Assembly: GCF_900289175.1 (NCBI RefSeq)
Contig: NZ_LT985747.1
Span: forward strand, 2,197,912-2,261,911
Reading direction: 5' to 3'
Source of the DNA: Paenibacillus faecalis
GTDB taxonomy: Bacteria; Bacillota; Bacilli; Paenibacillales; Paenibacillaceae
DNA length: 64,000 nt
Positions within the stretch are counted from its first letter, which is position 1. Each line of letters starts with the position of its first letter. Shown in pieces: positions 1 through 9,077 of this stretch. Position numbers and translations under genes: made by a program. A model generated the notes under the pieces. It made no database searches and was not told the origin of the DNA. It saw only the letters and a list, made by a program, of their open reading frames with translations.

Positions 1-732
1 CGCATCATTGGCACAGCGGGTTTCAACAAAAGCTTCTTATGGGACGCAGCCGTAAAAGAGGAGTTGAAGCCGATCATCGGTGATTATAAAACTTACTATG
101 AATGGATCGAGGCAAAGAGCATCAATGAACTAACGGATTTTGTGATTCGTGAAGTTGAAGAAGGCCTTGAAGGAACTCCCTACAAGGCCGGACAGGTGAA
201 ATTCGGTACGGGCTACAATCGAATTTCACCGCTAGAGGAAAAAACGCTGCGTGCGGTTGCCCGTGCTCACCATGAAACGAAGGCGCCGATTCATTCTCAT
301 ACGGAAGCCGGTACAATGGCGATCGAACAAATTGAACTGCTCAAAAGCGAGAACATTGACCTAAGCTTTTTGAGCCTTGGCCACATGGACCGAAATCCGG
401 ATCCTTACTATCACGAGCAGATCGCCAAGACAGGCGCCTTCTTATCATTTGACGGAATCGCCAAAATCAAATACGCACCTGAGAGCACAAGAATTGCTTT
501 GATTCTCGACCTTGTTCGCAAAGGTTATGAGGATCAAATATTAATAAGCGGAGATACAGCTCGCAAAACGTACTATAAGCATTACGATTACGGTCTTGGG
601 CTTGAGTATATTATTGCGAAGTGGGTTCCCCGATTTGTAGATGAGGCGGACAAGGAAGGATTTGACGGACAGAAGCTCGTGGAAAAGTTTTTTGTGACGA
701 ACCCGGCGAACTGCTTCGCCTTCAAAAAGTAA
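1..732 (+). CDS. Phosphotriesterase-family metal hydrolase (5' end outside window)
   Basis: The frame is open from base 1, so the N-terminus lies upstream; 243 codons are present. It belongs to the phosphotriesterase-like amidohydrolases, TIM-barrel enzymes with a two-metal site acting on lactones, phosphoesters or similar small substrates. Visible metal ligands are the lysine in GQVKFGTGYN (usually carboxylated), the histidines in HSHTEAG and LGHMDRNPD, and the aspartate in ISGDTARKTY. The first metal motif (HxH) would lie in the missing part. The gene is 13 bp upstream of a creatininase-like gene and heads a same-strand run to KDPG aldolase, which suggests sugar or amino-sugar derivative breakdown. 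The substrate cannot be read from sequence. Confidence 0.9.
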   Translation, partial: RIIGTAGFNKSFLWDAAVKEELKPIIGDYKTYYEWIEAKSINELTDFVIREVEEGLEGTPYKAGQVKFGTGYNRISPLEEKTLRAVARAHHETKAPIHSHTEAGTMAIEQIELLKSENIDLSFLSLGHMDRNPDPYYHEQIAKTGAFLSFDGIAKIKYAPESTRIALILDLVRKGYEDQILISGDTARKTYYKHYDYGLGLEYIIAKWVPRFVDEADKEGFDGQKLVEKFFVTNPANCFAFKK

Positions 733-745
733 AGGAGTACGGAAG

Positions 746-1492
746 ATGAAATTTCAAGACGAAAATGCATGCGACGTCGCTGCTAAAATTGAGCAGGCAT
801 TATGTGCGATTCTGCCTATTGGCGCAGTTGAAGCGCATGGCCCTCATCTCCCCTTGGGAACCGACAATTTGCTGGCTGAGCGGATTGCCCACAAGCTGGC
901 GGAACGAACCAACAGCTTTGTTCTGCCAACGCTTCCCTTTGGACAAGTGTGGAGCCTGCAACATTTCCCCGGGAGCATAAACGTCTCTAATGAAGCTTTA
1001 ATCCAAATGCTGTACGACATTGGCGAGAGCCTCTTTCGTCAGGGCTTCCCAATCTATGTCATGCTTAATGGTCATCTTGGCAATGCGGTTGCATTAAAGG
1101 AAGCAGCTCGACTTCTTTACAGGGATGTTCCGGAATTGAAGGTTTATTATTTCTTTTATCCTGGATCGAAGGAAGCCATTCAAAAAGTAAGGGAAACCCC
1201 TTCTTCCCATGCTTCCTACTTTCACGCTTGCGAGCTCGAAACATCCTATATGCTCTATTTGGCTGAAGAATATGTAGATATGTCACGTGCGGTAAACGAT
1301 ATTCCGACGATCAGCATCGAAGCAGATTGCACTCCGACCCCATGGGAAGAGTTCACCTCGACGGCGGTGCTAGGAGATGCAACATTAGCGACCAAGGAGA
1401 AGGGCGAACACATTATTGAAGCCACGCTTCAAACGATGACGACCATGATACAAGCAGCAAAGACGCGGCTAACAACCGGAAAGGAGCAGTGA
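746..1492 (+). CDS. Creatininase-family amidohydrolase
   Basis: A 248-residue protein of the creatinine amidohydrolase family, metal-dependent hydrolases of cyclic amides and related C-N bonds. Metal-ligand motifs are visible: E29-x-H31-G-P-H-L-P with D40 close behind, the NGHLGN loop near residue 110, and a later glutamate in CELETS. Length matches the family (about 240-260). AAAGGAG precedes the ATG at 746 with good spacing. It sits between a phosphotriesterase-like gene and an SIS-domain gene with gaps of 13 and 7 bp, so it is almost certainly in the same operon. True creatinine activity is unlikely in this context; a ring-opening or deformylation step in sugar-derivative catabolism is my inference. 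Confidence 0.88.
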   Translation: MKFQDENACDVAAKIEQALCAILPIGAVEAHGPHLPLGTDNLLAERIAHKLAERTNSFVLPTLPFGQVWSLQHFPGSINVSNEALIQMLYDIGESLFRQGFPIYVMLNGHLGNAVALKEAARLLYRDVPELKVYYFFYPGSKEAIQKVRETPSSHASYFHACELETSYMLYLAEEYVDMSRAVNDIPTISIEADCTPTPWEEFTSTAVLGDATLATKEKGEHIIEATLQTMTTMIQAAKTRLTTGKEQ

Positions 1493-1499
1493 ACCCCAG

Positions 1500-2234
1500 A
1501 TGCTTCATTCTTATTTTCAGCATATCCGTCACAGGCTAGATCACATCGAGGAAAGGGAATCGGAAGCGATAACGAAGGCTGCTGAGAAAGTAGCAGAAAC
1601 AATAATGAACGGTGGAATCATTCATCTATTCGGCTGCGGTCACTCCCATATTCTGACGGAGGAAGTGTTCTACCGGGCTGGGGGCCTCGTTCCGATCCGC
1701 CCTATATTCGTCGAGCCCTTAATGCTCCATGAAGGTGCGGTCCGTTCGTCGGAGTTAGAGCGTCAGAATGGACTGGCAGAATCATTTATGAACGATCAGG
1801 ATATTCGACCTGGTGAAATCATGATTGTGCTCTCCACTTCTGGTCGAAATCCGGTTCCCGTTGATGTCGCACTCATTGCCAAACAAAAAGGTGCATTTAC
1901 GATTGGCGTCACTTCGTTAGAATATTCGCAAAGCCAGCCGTCTAGGCATGTCAGCGGCAAGCATTTATACAATTCCGTCGATGTGGTCATTAACAATTAT
2001 TCGGTAAAAGGAGACGCGGTTCTCTCTCATCCTGACTTGCCTGTTCCCTTTACACCCACGTCGACGGTTATCGGCGCAGCTATTATGAATGCTCTTTTTG
2101 CTCAAGCCATTTCGATGATGATCGAACAAGGTTCTGAACCTCCTGTATTTTTAAGCGGAAATATCGACGGCGCTGACGAGCACAACGAGGCACTAATTAA
2201 ACGTTACCAGGGAAGAATACCGCTTCTTGCCTAA
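1500..2234 (+). CDS. SIS-domain protein, UPF0309-like
   Basis: 244 residues carrying one SIS (sugar isomerase) fold, which binds phosphosugars. Typical features are FGCGHSH near residue 45, the phosphate-binding STSGRNPVPVD near residue 115 and TPTSTVIGAA near residue 180. The overall pattern matches the UPF0309 family of uncharacterised SIS proteins. It starts only 7 bp after the creatininase gene, with AAGGAG inside the end of that gene. It may isomerise or deaminate a phosphosugar produced by the PTS enzymes downstream, or bind such a sugar as a sensor. The function is inferred; the fold is clear. Confidence 0.85.
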   Translation: MLHSYFQHIRHRLDHIEERESEAITKAAEKVAETIMNGGIIHLFGCGHSHILTEEVFYRAGGLVPIRPIFVEPLMLHEGAVRSSELERQNGLAESFMNDQDIRPGEIMIVLSTSGRNPVPVDVALIAKQKGAFTIGVTSLEYSQSQPSRHVSGKHLYNSVDVVINNYSVKGDAVLSHPDLPVPFTPTSTVIGAAIMNALFAQAISMMIEQGSEPPVFLSGNIDGADEHNEALIKRYQGRIPLLA

Positions 2235-2295
2235 GCGGCTGATGTGAATCGCCGTCTTGAATGAACTTATGATCTACGGATAGGAGGAAGTTACA

Positions 2296-2565
2296 ATGGT
2301 GACTAAACGATTGACCATATTGAATGAACAAGGTTTCCATGTTCGTCCTGCCCAGCTTTTCACCGACAAAGCAACTGGCTTCGCAGCGACGATTAAAGTA
2401 AAGAATGCAAACGGTGATGAAGCAGATGCGAAAAGTATGCTGGGGCTAATGACTTTAGGGCTTGCTAAGGGAGATCAGATTACAATCGAAGCGGACGGTC
2501 CGGATGAGCAAGAAGCGATAGTTAGCTTGACGCAGATGATCGAAAGCCTGTTCGGTGAAGTATGA
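2296..2565 (+). CDS. HPr-family phosphocarrier protein
   Basis: 89 residues, the usual HPr size. His15 in GFHVRPA is the site phosphorylated by Enzyme I. The regulatory serine motif KSMLGLMTLG begins near residue 46, so control by HPr kinase is possible. GGAGG precedes the ATG. The stop codon overlaps the Enzyme I start (ATGA), so the two are translationally coupled. This is a catabolic-operon paralog rather than the housekeeping ptsHI pair, because it is embedded among hydrolase and aldolase genes. The sugar-specific EII genes are not in view and are probably upstream of the window. Confidence 0.93.
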   Translation: MVTKRLTILNEQGFHVRPAQLFTDKATGFAATIKVKNANGDEADAKSMLGLMTLGLAKGDQITIEADGPDEQEAIVSLTQMIESLFGEV

Positions 2566-4307
2566 TGGCAGAACAACATATTCAAGGCATCGGGGTTTCA
2601 CCAGGCATTCGCATTGCGAAAGCATTCGTTATAAACAACAATCCGGCGCTTACTACCCGCGAGCATATAAATGAAGAGGAAGTTGAGGCTGAACTAGCCC
2701 GTCTAGGGAATGCGAAGGAATTGAGTGCTACGGAGTTAATGAATCTGACTGAACAAGCAAAGCTGTCGCTTGGTGAGAAACAAGCGGGCATCCTCAGCGG
2801 ACAAGCAAAGATGTTGGAGGATCCCGCTTACTACCCGCAGATCGAGAAGCGGATACGAGAAGAAAGACATAGCGCGGATCATGCAGTTCGTGTGGTCACG
2901 GAGCTTATCGCCGGAAAATTCGAGAAACTGAGTAATGAATATATGCGAGAAAGAGCCGCTGATATTCGAGATCTTGGCAAGCGTTTGCTCTCACACTTGC
3001 AGGGAGAAGAACGGATCAGCTTATCGGATATTCGAGAAGAAGTAATCATCGTCGCTGATGACCTTGCTCCATCCGATACGGTCCAGCTCAACAAACAATA
3101 TGTACTGGGGCTGCTTACTCGTGTGGGAGGGAAGACTTCACACACTTCGATTATGTCCCGTTCACTTGGCATCTCGGCTGTTGTCGGAGTTGGTGACGCT
3201 GTTCGTGAGATTGCTGACGGCGAGCTATTAATCATAGATGGCAGCCAGGGCATCTGTATTCGTATGCCTGATCCGAAGACGATCGAAACCTACCAACTCC
3301 GTCAGCAAAGTGAGCAGCTGGAGCTAGAGTTGCTTGAGAAATTCCGATCACGGCCAGCTGAAACGAAGGATGGGATTCGCGTTGAAATGGCTGCAAATAT
3401 TGGAACGGTTCAGGAAGCAGCTGCGGCAGTAGATCGGAATGCAGAGGGGGTTGGCTTGTATCGTACAGAGTTTCTGTACATGAATACGAGTCATGCACCG
3501 AATGAGGAAGAACAATTCATCGCCTATCGTGAGGTCGCTGAAAGCATGAATGGTCGCCCCGTCATCATACGTACCTTGGATATTGGTGGAGACAAAGAAC
3601 TTCCTTACCTGCCTTTACCAAAAGAAGCGAATCCATTCCTTGGTTATCGTGCTATCCGGATCGGTCTTGATCGCAAGGAGCTCCTGGTAACCCAGTTGCG
3701 AGCTATATTACGCGCAAGCCATTATGGCAATATCAAAATAATGTTCCCGATGATATCTAGCTTGGAAGAATGGCGAGATGCAAAGGCTACATGTGAGAAA
3801 ACGCGCACCCAACTGATACAGGAAGGATTTCCGGTGTCGAACTCGATAGAAATGGGAATAATGGTTGAGATTCCTTCCGCTGCACTTTTGGCCAACGCAT
3901 TCGTCAAAGAGGTCGATTTCTTCAGCATCGGTACAAATGATCTTGTCCAATATACACTAGCCGTAGATCGAATGAATGAAAAGGTAGCATACTTATACGA
4001 TTACTTTCATCCTGCGGTGCTGCAATTAATCCAGCGGGTAATTAAAGCGGCACACAGCCATGGAAAATGGGTGGGGATGTGCGGAGGGATGGCTGGGGAC
4101 CCACTTGCTGCTCCGCTGTTAATTGGGCTTGGACTTGACGAATGGAGTATGAATTCAAGTTCTATCGTGAAGATAAAACAAGTGATATCGAATCTAGATA
4201 GCCGTGATTGCCGTAAATTAACGGATCGCTTGCTCCTGTTGGACACGACGGAAGAAGTAAGACGGGAATTGGTTCGATACATGAAAGAATTACAACCGAA
4301 TGAATAA
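2562..4307 (+). CDS. PTS Enzyme I (phosphoenolpyruvate-protein phosphotransferase), operon paralog
   Basis: 581 residues, close to the usual 570-575. It transfers phosphate from PEP to HPr in the cytoplasm. Domain order is normal: N-terminal HPr-binding region (about 1-145), mobile PEP-utilising domain with active His194 in GGKTSHTSIMSR, and the C-terminal PEP-binding barrel with GVGLYRTEFLYM, RTLDIGGDKELPY and the catalytic cysteine in GMCGGMAGDP. ATG 2562 overlaps the HPr stop by four bases; ATG 2565 is the next possible start. Having its own HPr and EI suggests a self-contained PTS branch serving this operon. Confidence 0.95.
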   Translation: MMAEQHIQGIGVSPGIRIAKAFVINNNPALTTREHINEEEVEAELARLGNAKELSATELMNLTEQAKLSLGEKQAGILSGQAKMLEDPAYYPQIEKRIREERHSADHAVRVVTELIAGKFEKLSNEYMRERAADIRDLGKRLLSHLQGEERISLSDIREEVIIVADDLAPSDTVQLNKQYVLGLLTRVGGKTSHTSIMSRSLGISAVVGVGDAVREIADGELLIIDGSQGICIRMPDPKTIETYQLRQQSEQLELELLEKFRSRPAETKDGIRVEMAANIGTVQEAAAAVDRNAEGVGLYRTEFLYMNTSHAPNEEEQFIAYREVAESMNGRPVIIRTLDIGGDKELPYLPLPKEANPFLGYRAIRIGLDRKELLVTQLRAILRASHYGNIKIMFPMISSLEEWRDAKATCEKTRTQLIQEGFPVSNSIEMGIMVEIPSAALLANAFVKEVDFFSIGTNDLVQYTLAVDRMNEKVAYLYDYFHPAVLQLIQRVIKAAHSHGKWVGMCGGMAGDPLAAPLLIGLGLDEWSMNSSSIVKIKQVISNLDSRDCRKLTDRLLLLDTTEEVRRELVRYMKELQPNE

Positions 4308-4345
4308 AGGACCAAGACTAGAATGAACTTGTGGAGTGATCACCA

Positions 4346-5023
4346 ATGAAGAAAATTCAATTAATACAGCAAATAAAAGAACAGGGGCTTGTTGCGGTAT
4401 TACGTGCGGATTCATCTGATGAGGTGGTCAAGATGGCCGAGGAAGCTATTGCCGGAGGCATTAAAATCATCGAGATTACGATGACCGTACCCAATGCGCT
4501 TCAAGCCATTAAGCATTTAACAGCCCGCTATTCGAGTGATCCGCAATCGAAGATGCCATTTGCAGTTATTGGATCAGGCACAGTACTGGATGCTCCGACT
4601 GCTCGGGCTTGTATTTTAGCGGGTTCCCAGTACATCGTAGCACCTTCTTTGAACACAGAGACTGTAAAAATGTGCAATCTGTATCGTGTGCCTATTCTCC
4701 CTGGTGTAATGACCATTACAGAGATACAGCAAGCTTTGGAGCTTGGTGCCGATATCGTCAAATTGTTCCCTGGCAATCTATACGATCCATCTATCATTAA
4801 GACGATTAAAGGGCCGCTTCCCCAAGCCAATATTTTGCCGTCGGGTGGTGTAAATGTACAAAATCTCGGTGACTGGATTCGAGCAGGTGCCTTTGCAGTA
4901 AGCATCGGTTCGGATTTGACGATGGAGGCTGTCGCATCCGGAGATATGTCACGTGTGCGGGAACAGGCCAAACGTTATGTGGAAGCGTATCATCAAGCGA
5001 TTGGCACACAGAAGGGATATTAA
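4346..5023 (+). CDS. eda: KDPG/KHG aldolase
   Basis: 225 residues of the class I 2-dehydro-3-deoxy-phosphogluconate / 4-hydroxy-2-oxoglutarate aldolase family, splitting 2-keto-3-deoxy-6-phospho sugars into pyruvate and glyceraldehyde 3-phosphate. The Schiff-base lysine is K139 in DIVKLFPG, the general acid-base glutamate is E43 in IIEITMT, and the phosphate loop appears as LPSGGVN. It lies 38 bp after Enzyme I and is the last gene before a terminator, so it likely carries out the final step of the pathway run by the operon. A role in a sugar acid or amino-sugar acid pathway is inferred from the neighbours. Confidence 0.93.
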   Translation: MKKIQLIQQIKEQGLVAVLRADSSDEVVKMAEEAIAGGIKIIEITMTVPNALQAIKHLTARYSSDPQSKMPFAVIGSGTVLDAPTARACILAGSQYIVAPSLNTETVKMCNLYRVPILPGVMTITEIQQALELGADIVKLFPGNLYDPSIIKTIKGPLPQANILPSGGVNVQNLGDWIRAGAFAVSIGSDLTMEAVASGDMSRVREQAKRYVEAYHQAIGTQKGY

Positions 5024-5505
5024 ATGCCCTCTTCGTTGGTTTGTAATTTCTGGAAATAAATAGAAATTGTATTGTTTGAAGGAGGCAAAACATCCCCCTT
5101 GTCGAGGGACAAGAACATGAGGCCCCCCTGAAAGTCGCTATTTTAGCGGCTTTTTTGTTTTATCGTTACAAATGAATGTCTAATCAAGAGCCGATGCCGG
5201 GGCAAGAAGCATATGCGCATGATCGATCCGCTGCCGCCCGGGGAGCCATTACCTGCTGAACGCTTGAAGCATGTTTTTCGACTGTATGATATAATGCTCC
5301 ATAGAATTTAATCACTCCGTAGTTCACCTCTTATAGATTGCATGTGCCTACAACTACGCCGCTGCAATCCTCATCTGTCACCACATCCGATGCCTATTCC
5401 CTCGCTATGCTTGAAAGTTGAGCGCACCTACTCTATTTATTCCCGTTTAACGAAACCACGGACGGGCCGAACTCGCCTGTCAAAGCTCTATCTAAGGAGG
5501 TTTTT
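5024..5505. other. Intergenic region with dispersed-repeat copy, no gene
   Basis: 482 bp. The left part (about 5098-5190) is a copy of the GGACAAGAAC / terminator-hairpin repeat, followed by ATGTCTAATCAAGAGCC, which recurs near 11405. The right part holds no convincing ORF. The ribosome site AAGGAGG for the next gene is at about 5494. Confidence 0.6.
5131..5157 (+). terminator. Rho-independent terminator inside a dispersed repeat
   Basis: AAAGTCGCT pairs with AGCGGCTTT around an ATTTT loop, followed by TTTTTTG. It ends the eda operon. The same hairpin recurs near 48.57 and 49.93 kb, with variants near 11.34, 15.91 and 18.15 kb, so it belongs to a repeat family rather than to this operon alone. 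Confidence 0.88.
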
Positions 5506-6093
5506 ATGCAGTTAGAAGGACAACATTTTTTTGTCATTACAGGTGGTCCTGGCTCAGGGAAGAGTACGCTCCTCGATTATCTCGAACGACAAGGTTTCAT
5601 GCGGTCGATCGAAGCGGGACGAAGTATCATCCAGGAGCAGACGATGATTGGCGGTGCTGCTCTACCTTGGAAAGACAGAATACTCTTCGCAGAGCTCATG
5701 CTATCTTGGGAAATGCGTTCATACCGACAAGAACTGAAGCAAGGAAATACCGGCCCCGTGCTGTTTGATCGAGCTGTGCCTGATGTCATTGGGTACCTTC
5801 GACTGGAGGGGTTGGATGTTCCGGCTCATATCCAGCGCGCTGGCGAATTATTTCGCTACAATAAACGTGTTTTTATCGCCCCGCCCTGGCCGGAGATTTA
5901 TCGTCAGGATACCGAACGAAAACAGGATCTAAAGACAGCTTGCCGAACCTTTGACACGATGGCGGCCGTTTACACCGAGCTTGGATACGAATTAGTCGAG
6001 CTTCCGCGTTGCAGCATCGAAGACCGAGCCGAATACATCCGGTCGAGCATCCGCTGTAATAGTACAACCGGTTTGCGGGAATCGAAGAAATGA
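5506..6093 (+). CDS. AAA-family ATPase / P-loop kinase-like protein
   Basis: 195 residues with an N-terminal Walker A motif GGPGSGKST (about residues 13-21) and an FDRAVPD segment near residue 85 that resembles the second acidic motif of AAA_28-type predicted ATPases. Size and motif layout fit small nucleoside- or nucleotide-kinase-like P-loop proteins often annotated only as predicted ATPase. The start is supported by AAGGAGG 7 bp before the ATG. It appears to be a single-gene unit. The substrate is unknown. Confidence 0.85.
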   Translation: MQLEGQHFFVITGGPGSGKSTLLDYLERQGFMRSIEAGRSIIQEQTMIGGAALPWKDRILFAELMLSWEMRSYRQELKQGNTGPVLFDRAVPDVIGYLRLEGLDVPAHIQRAGELFRYNKRVFIAPPWPEIYRQDTERKQDLKTACRTFDTMAAVYTELGYELVELPRCSIEDRAEYIRSSIRCNSTTGLRESKK

Positions 6094-6155
6094 GGAATTT
6101 TCGCTTCCCCAAACCTAGCATTTAAACACATCAGTAATGAAACATGCCATATTTT

Positions 6156-6404
6156 TCAATAGAAACTGACAAAAAAATATCCCAACATTATAATTGTTAT
6201 ATATGAAGCACTTTCTATGTGAAAACGATTAGAGGTTGCTGGATCACCATAAAGAACTTTTGCATTTTCATCCATTTCTCTCCAAGGAATCGGGCCATCC
6301 GGAACATTCATACGAATCATATCACCTACAGTTAAAACCTCTTGTCCACTAAGTTTGATCTCGGGAATCGGACGATCTGCTGCTATATAGTATTCGAAAC
6401 TCAT
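6156..6404 (-). CDS. Small hypothetical protein, possibly a truncated gene
   Basis: Reading from ATG 6404 (MSFEYYIAADRPIPEI) the product is 82 residues. ATG 6413 and GTG 6416 are upstream in-frame alternatives, but AGGGTG is best spaced for 6404. No family is recognised with certainty. The first 60 residues look soluble, while the last 20 become hydrophobic (ITIIMLGYFFVSFY), as expected when a frame runs on past a frameshift or truncation. It may be the 5' remnant of a longer gene. Confidence 0.5.
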   Translation of the reverse strand: MSFEYYIAADRPIPEIKLSGQEVLTVGDMIRMNVPDGPIPWREMDENAKVLYGDPATSNRFHIESASYITIIMLGYFFVSFY

Positions 6405-6631
6405 TTTTAACATCACCCTGTCTTCACAAGTTCTATTCTCATATTATTATAATTAAAGAGAAATTCTTCAATATGAAATTAATAATATGAAGAAAAATAA
6501 GGCTGGAGGTCCCCGTAAGTGTAATGTGTGTTTATTTGGATGGAAAAGTATCGGAATTATGTACAACTACGGTTTGATTATGATTAGGAATTGAAAAAGT
6601 ATACCCTTGCGGTAAATTAATAGATCAAAAC

Positions 6632-6678
6632 AAAAGCGACCCGTCCACAGATTATATTGTGGGTAGGTCGCTTTTTTT
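6632..6678. terminator. Bidirectional terminator
   Basis: AAAGCGACC and GGTCGCTTT form the outer stem, with an inner CCACA/TGTGG stem. A T-run follows on the plus strand, and CTTTTGTTTT follows on the minus strand. It serves the secreted-peptide gene at 6713-6892. Confidence 0.8.
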
Positions 6679-6712
6679 GCATATGCACATGTTGTTCAAC
6701 ATGTTGCATTAG

Positions 6713-6892
6713 TTACCAAGGCACCTGTGAGGGATGGCATTTAAACCAACCAAGCCACTCTGATAACGCACAGCCCGCCTGGAATCCAGTTTCTCCATCT
6801 TTCCAACCGGAAGCTTCTGCAGCGTTATTAGATCCAATAATAAAAACGCCTGCTATTAATAAAGCAGTTGTGAATCTACCTATTTTTTTCAA
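6713..6892 (-). CDS. Small secreted peptide precursor
   Basis: A 59-residue protein read from a TTG start at 6892, chosen because AAGGAG lies exactly 8 bp upstream; a longer frame exists but lacks a ribosome site. The N-terminus MKKIGRFTTALLIAGVFIIG is a textbook signal peptide, with probable cleavage after AEA (near residue 28). The mature part would be about 31 residues with two cysteines, five tryptophans and a C-terminal PSQVPW. It has its own terminator and no visible immunity or transport partner. It could be a secreted antimicrobial or signalling peptide; no family is recognised. Confidence 0.7.
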   Translation of the reverse strand: MKKIGRFTTALLIAGVFIIGSNNAAEASGWKDGETGFQAGCALSEWLGWFKCHPSQVPW

Positions 6893-7133
6893 CTTAATCA
6901 CTCCTTGCCAAATATAGATAGAATTACATCGGGACACTAGTAAATAATAACAGAACTTTTTATTTTGTTCAATACCTCCTTGAACCTGGATGTTCGGCTC
7001 AAGATGATTATTTGGAACGTCTTTGGGGTTAAAGACCTATCCATTGCAGGCGGGGCGCTCTTTTCTATTTACTTGAAATACGAACATTCAGTCTCTACAC
7101 TGTAGAAAAGGAAGAAACGAGTGTGCGTAATGA

Positions 7134-7418
7134 ATTATTGAAGTTGCTGGTGAAAAGAAAAGACAGAAAACGGATGGTGAGATTAACTTTTTCGCAGTTG
7201 ATCCAAACATTAAAGGAAAGGGAATTGGAACACTGTTGTTACATGAGTTAGAAAGGAAAGAGGAAGGGAAACTGATCTATCTTTATACGGATAGTGGTTC
7301 GACTTATCAGTTTTATTTACATCGTGGTTTTGAAATGGTCGAACGGAAAACAGTAAAATTAAATATCAGAAGCAAGGAAGTTGAATTGGAATGTTTTTTA
7401 TTTAGCAAGAGGCTTTGA
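7134..7418 (+). pseudogene. GNAT acetyltransferase, 5'-truncated relic
   Basis: An open frame without a usable start begins just after stop codons at 7128-7133 and encodes the C-terminal half of a GNAT fold: FFAVDPNIKGKGIGTLLLHE contains the acetyl-CoA loop (GKGIGT), followed by TYQFYLHRGFE, the usual final beta strands. The N-terminal half is missing. ATG/TTG starts inside (for example 7236) would remove the CoA loop, so no functional enzyme is expected. Confidence 0.75.
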
Positions 7419-7533
7419 TGATGATCGCCATACACTTTTCCTATCTTTTTTATTGTACATTTTAAGTGATGGACAAAAACCAAAGTAAACACTGCCAATA
7501 CGATTGGTAGCATCTCAGGCAAATAGCACAAAA

Positions 7534-7574
7534 GGCAGAGGGCACTCTTAAAAGGAGTTGCCCTCTGCTTTTTT
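7534..7574 (+). terminator. Rho-independent terminator
   Basis: GCAGAGGGCA pairs perfectly with TGCCCTCTGC over a 14-nt loop and is followed by TTTTTTG. It follows the GNAT relic. Confidence 0.85.
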
Positions 7575-7688
7575 GTTAGCGGCTAATAAAGCAGACCCAT
7601 TTCGGCTGTGTGTCTTGACATTGCTTGGTTTTCGTAAGCATCCGGATTATGACCCTGAGGCTATTACGCCATGCAGGAAAACCGTTTA

Positions 7689-8279
7689 TTATTTTTTCAA
7701 CAGGTTGATATGATCCAAATCCGTGCTGCTGTTAAAGATAAACTCGATTTTGTAATCACCGCGGTTATAGGTTAGCTTGGTTTGTGTTTTTTTACCATTT
7801 TTGATCTTGCTCACGGAGCTGGGAGCGTACCAGTTCTGCTTGACCATTTCTATCGTAATGCCTCCGATATTGGTTTGACGCTCCACGTTGGTGCCGAAGT
7901 AGCGCATTTCTTGGATTTTGTTTGACTTATATAAGAAAGCATAACCGGGACTGCCCATATTCGCACCGTAAACATCGAACGAGCTTGCATGTTTACCCGG
8001 CTTCGTAGGCTCACCGATCTTTTGGATGACATCCTGCTTGGTACTTTTACCAACCGTGAGCCCGCTCACTGCGCCCGGAAATTGGCCTTTCAGGGCTGGC
8101 TTATAAAAGCTGTTCAGCGTTTGTAAGGGGGTTGGAGCCGCATGTTCACTTCTGCTTACAGACGCGGCTTCCGCCTGGTGGCTAGGCAGGATCGCTTGCT
8201 CCGCTCCGATGGAGCCCGATCCGATGACGGCGGCCATGGAGGTCGCCAGCAAGAGTGTTTTTGCCATTTTTATTGTCAT
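7689..8279 (-). CDS. YjgB-like secreted protein (DUF4309), copy 1
   Basis: 196 residues with a signal peptide (KTLLLATSMAAVIGSGSIG, cleavage near QAEAA) and a C-terminal DUF4309/YjgB-type domain built around GLTVGKSTKQDVIQKIGEP and GGITIEMVKQNW. The family is secreted in Bacillales with no known activity. AAGGAGAGG is 7 bp before the ATG. A second copy lies at 27790-28374 and differs at only 11 positions over the last 150 residues. Similarity continues into the flanks, so the whole unit was duplicated within this window. Confidence 0.85.
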   Translation of the reverse strand: MTIKMAKTLLLATSMAAVIGSGSIGAEQAILPSHQAEAASVSRSEHAAPTPLQTLNSFYKPALKGQFPGAVSGLTVGKSTKQDVIQKIGEPTKPGKHASSFDVYGANMGSPGYAFLYKSNKIQEMRYFGTNVERQTNIGGITIEMVKQNWYAPSSVSKIKNGKKTQTKLTYNRGDYKIEFIFNSSTDLDHINLLKK

Positions 8280-8462
8280 AATTGATCCTCTCCTTGTGGC
8301 ATGTATTTACCACATATGGTTTTTCCTAAACATTGCATGCGTTCATTACATTAATAGAACCAGGCTAGAGAGCAAGGGGCACGAAAACATAAAAGGATAT
8401 GAATTTTTTGATATAAAAAGGGCTCGGGGGTATGACATTAACATGTTCCGATTACCGATTTG

Positions 8463-8600
8463 ATGATTATCTATATCCAGAAACCGTTCGAATTGCTGGC
8501 CATCATCACGGACGACACGATCGCTATCGATTTCACTCATATTGAAGCGCGCGTGATCAAGCGCCAGCATGAGGACTTCAAAAGTCATTTCTCAAAGTCT
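8463..8600 (+). pseudogene. IS1182-type transposase fragment
   Basis: The translation contains ELLAIITDDTIAIDFTHIEAR, which resembles the catalytic DDE stretch DTIAIDATHFEARD of IS1182-family transposases. It then degenerates, with no inverted repeats seen nearby. Immediately upstream (about 8438-8470) is a piece of the dispersed repeat (ATGTTCCGATTACCGATT). Confidence 0.45.
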
Positions 8601-8651
8601 TGGACATGCATGCATTTCCAAGATACGAAGGTGATGGTTTTAGTTGGGTAG

Positions 8652-9077
8652 AACCTTCTGACCATACTAATGCGAATAATAGGCTTAAAAGAAACAAAAC
8701 AAAAGCCGTTAGTCTATTTTACACGGGAACTATAGAATTAAATTCAGGACATTGATCAATTGGTTATTATATTATTAACGACTCCGTTTCAAAATTACCA
8801 CGTGCATATACTGATGTAGTCATATGTTTTTTTTGGTAAAATATTTCCTATATTCAATTAAAAATCAGCGTGAAAAAAATCCGCGATCGCCAAATCCTAA
8901 AGATGATGTGTAGCAGCTTGTGTGAAGTGGCGATGATGGCTGTTTTAGCTGAAAGATGGGCTTCAAATCAGAGGTTACCTTTTCTTGAGTTCCTTGTACT
9001 ATTCTTTACGGGTCGAGTTACTAAATACAGGAGCCTTATGCCCAATTGACAATAAACCACGTGAAGGATGATATCTG
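8652..9077. other. Intergenic, nothing recognised
   Basis: 426 bp of A+T-rich sequence without a credible ORF, hairpin terminator or repeat copy. The promoter of the next gene must lie near its right end. Confidence 0.5.
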
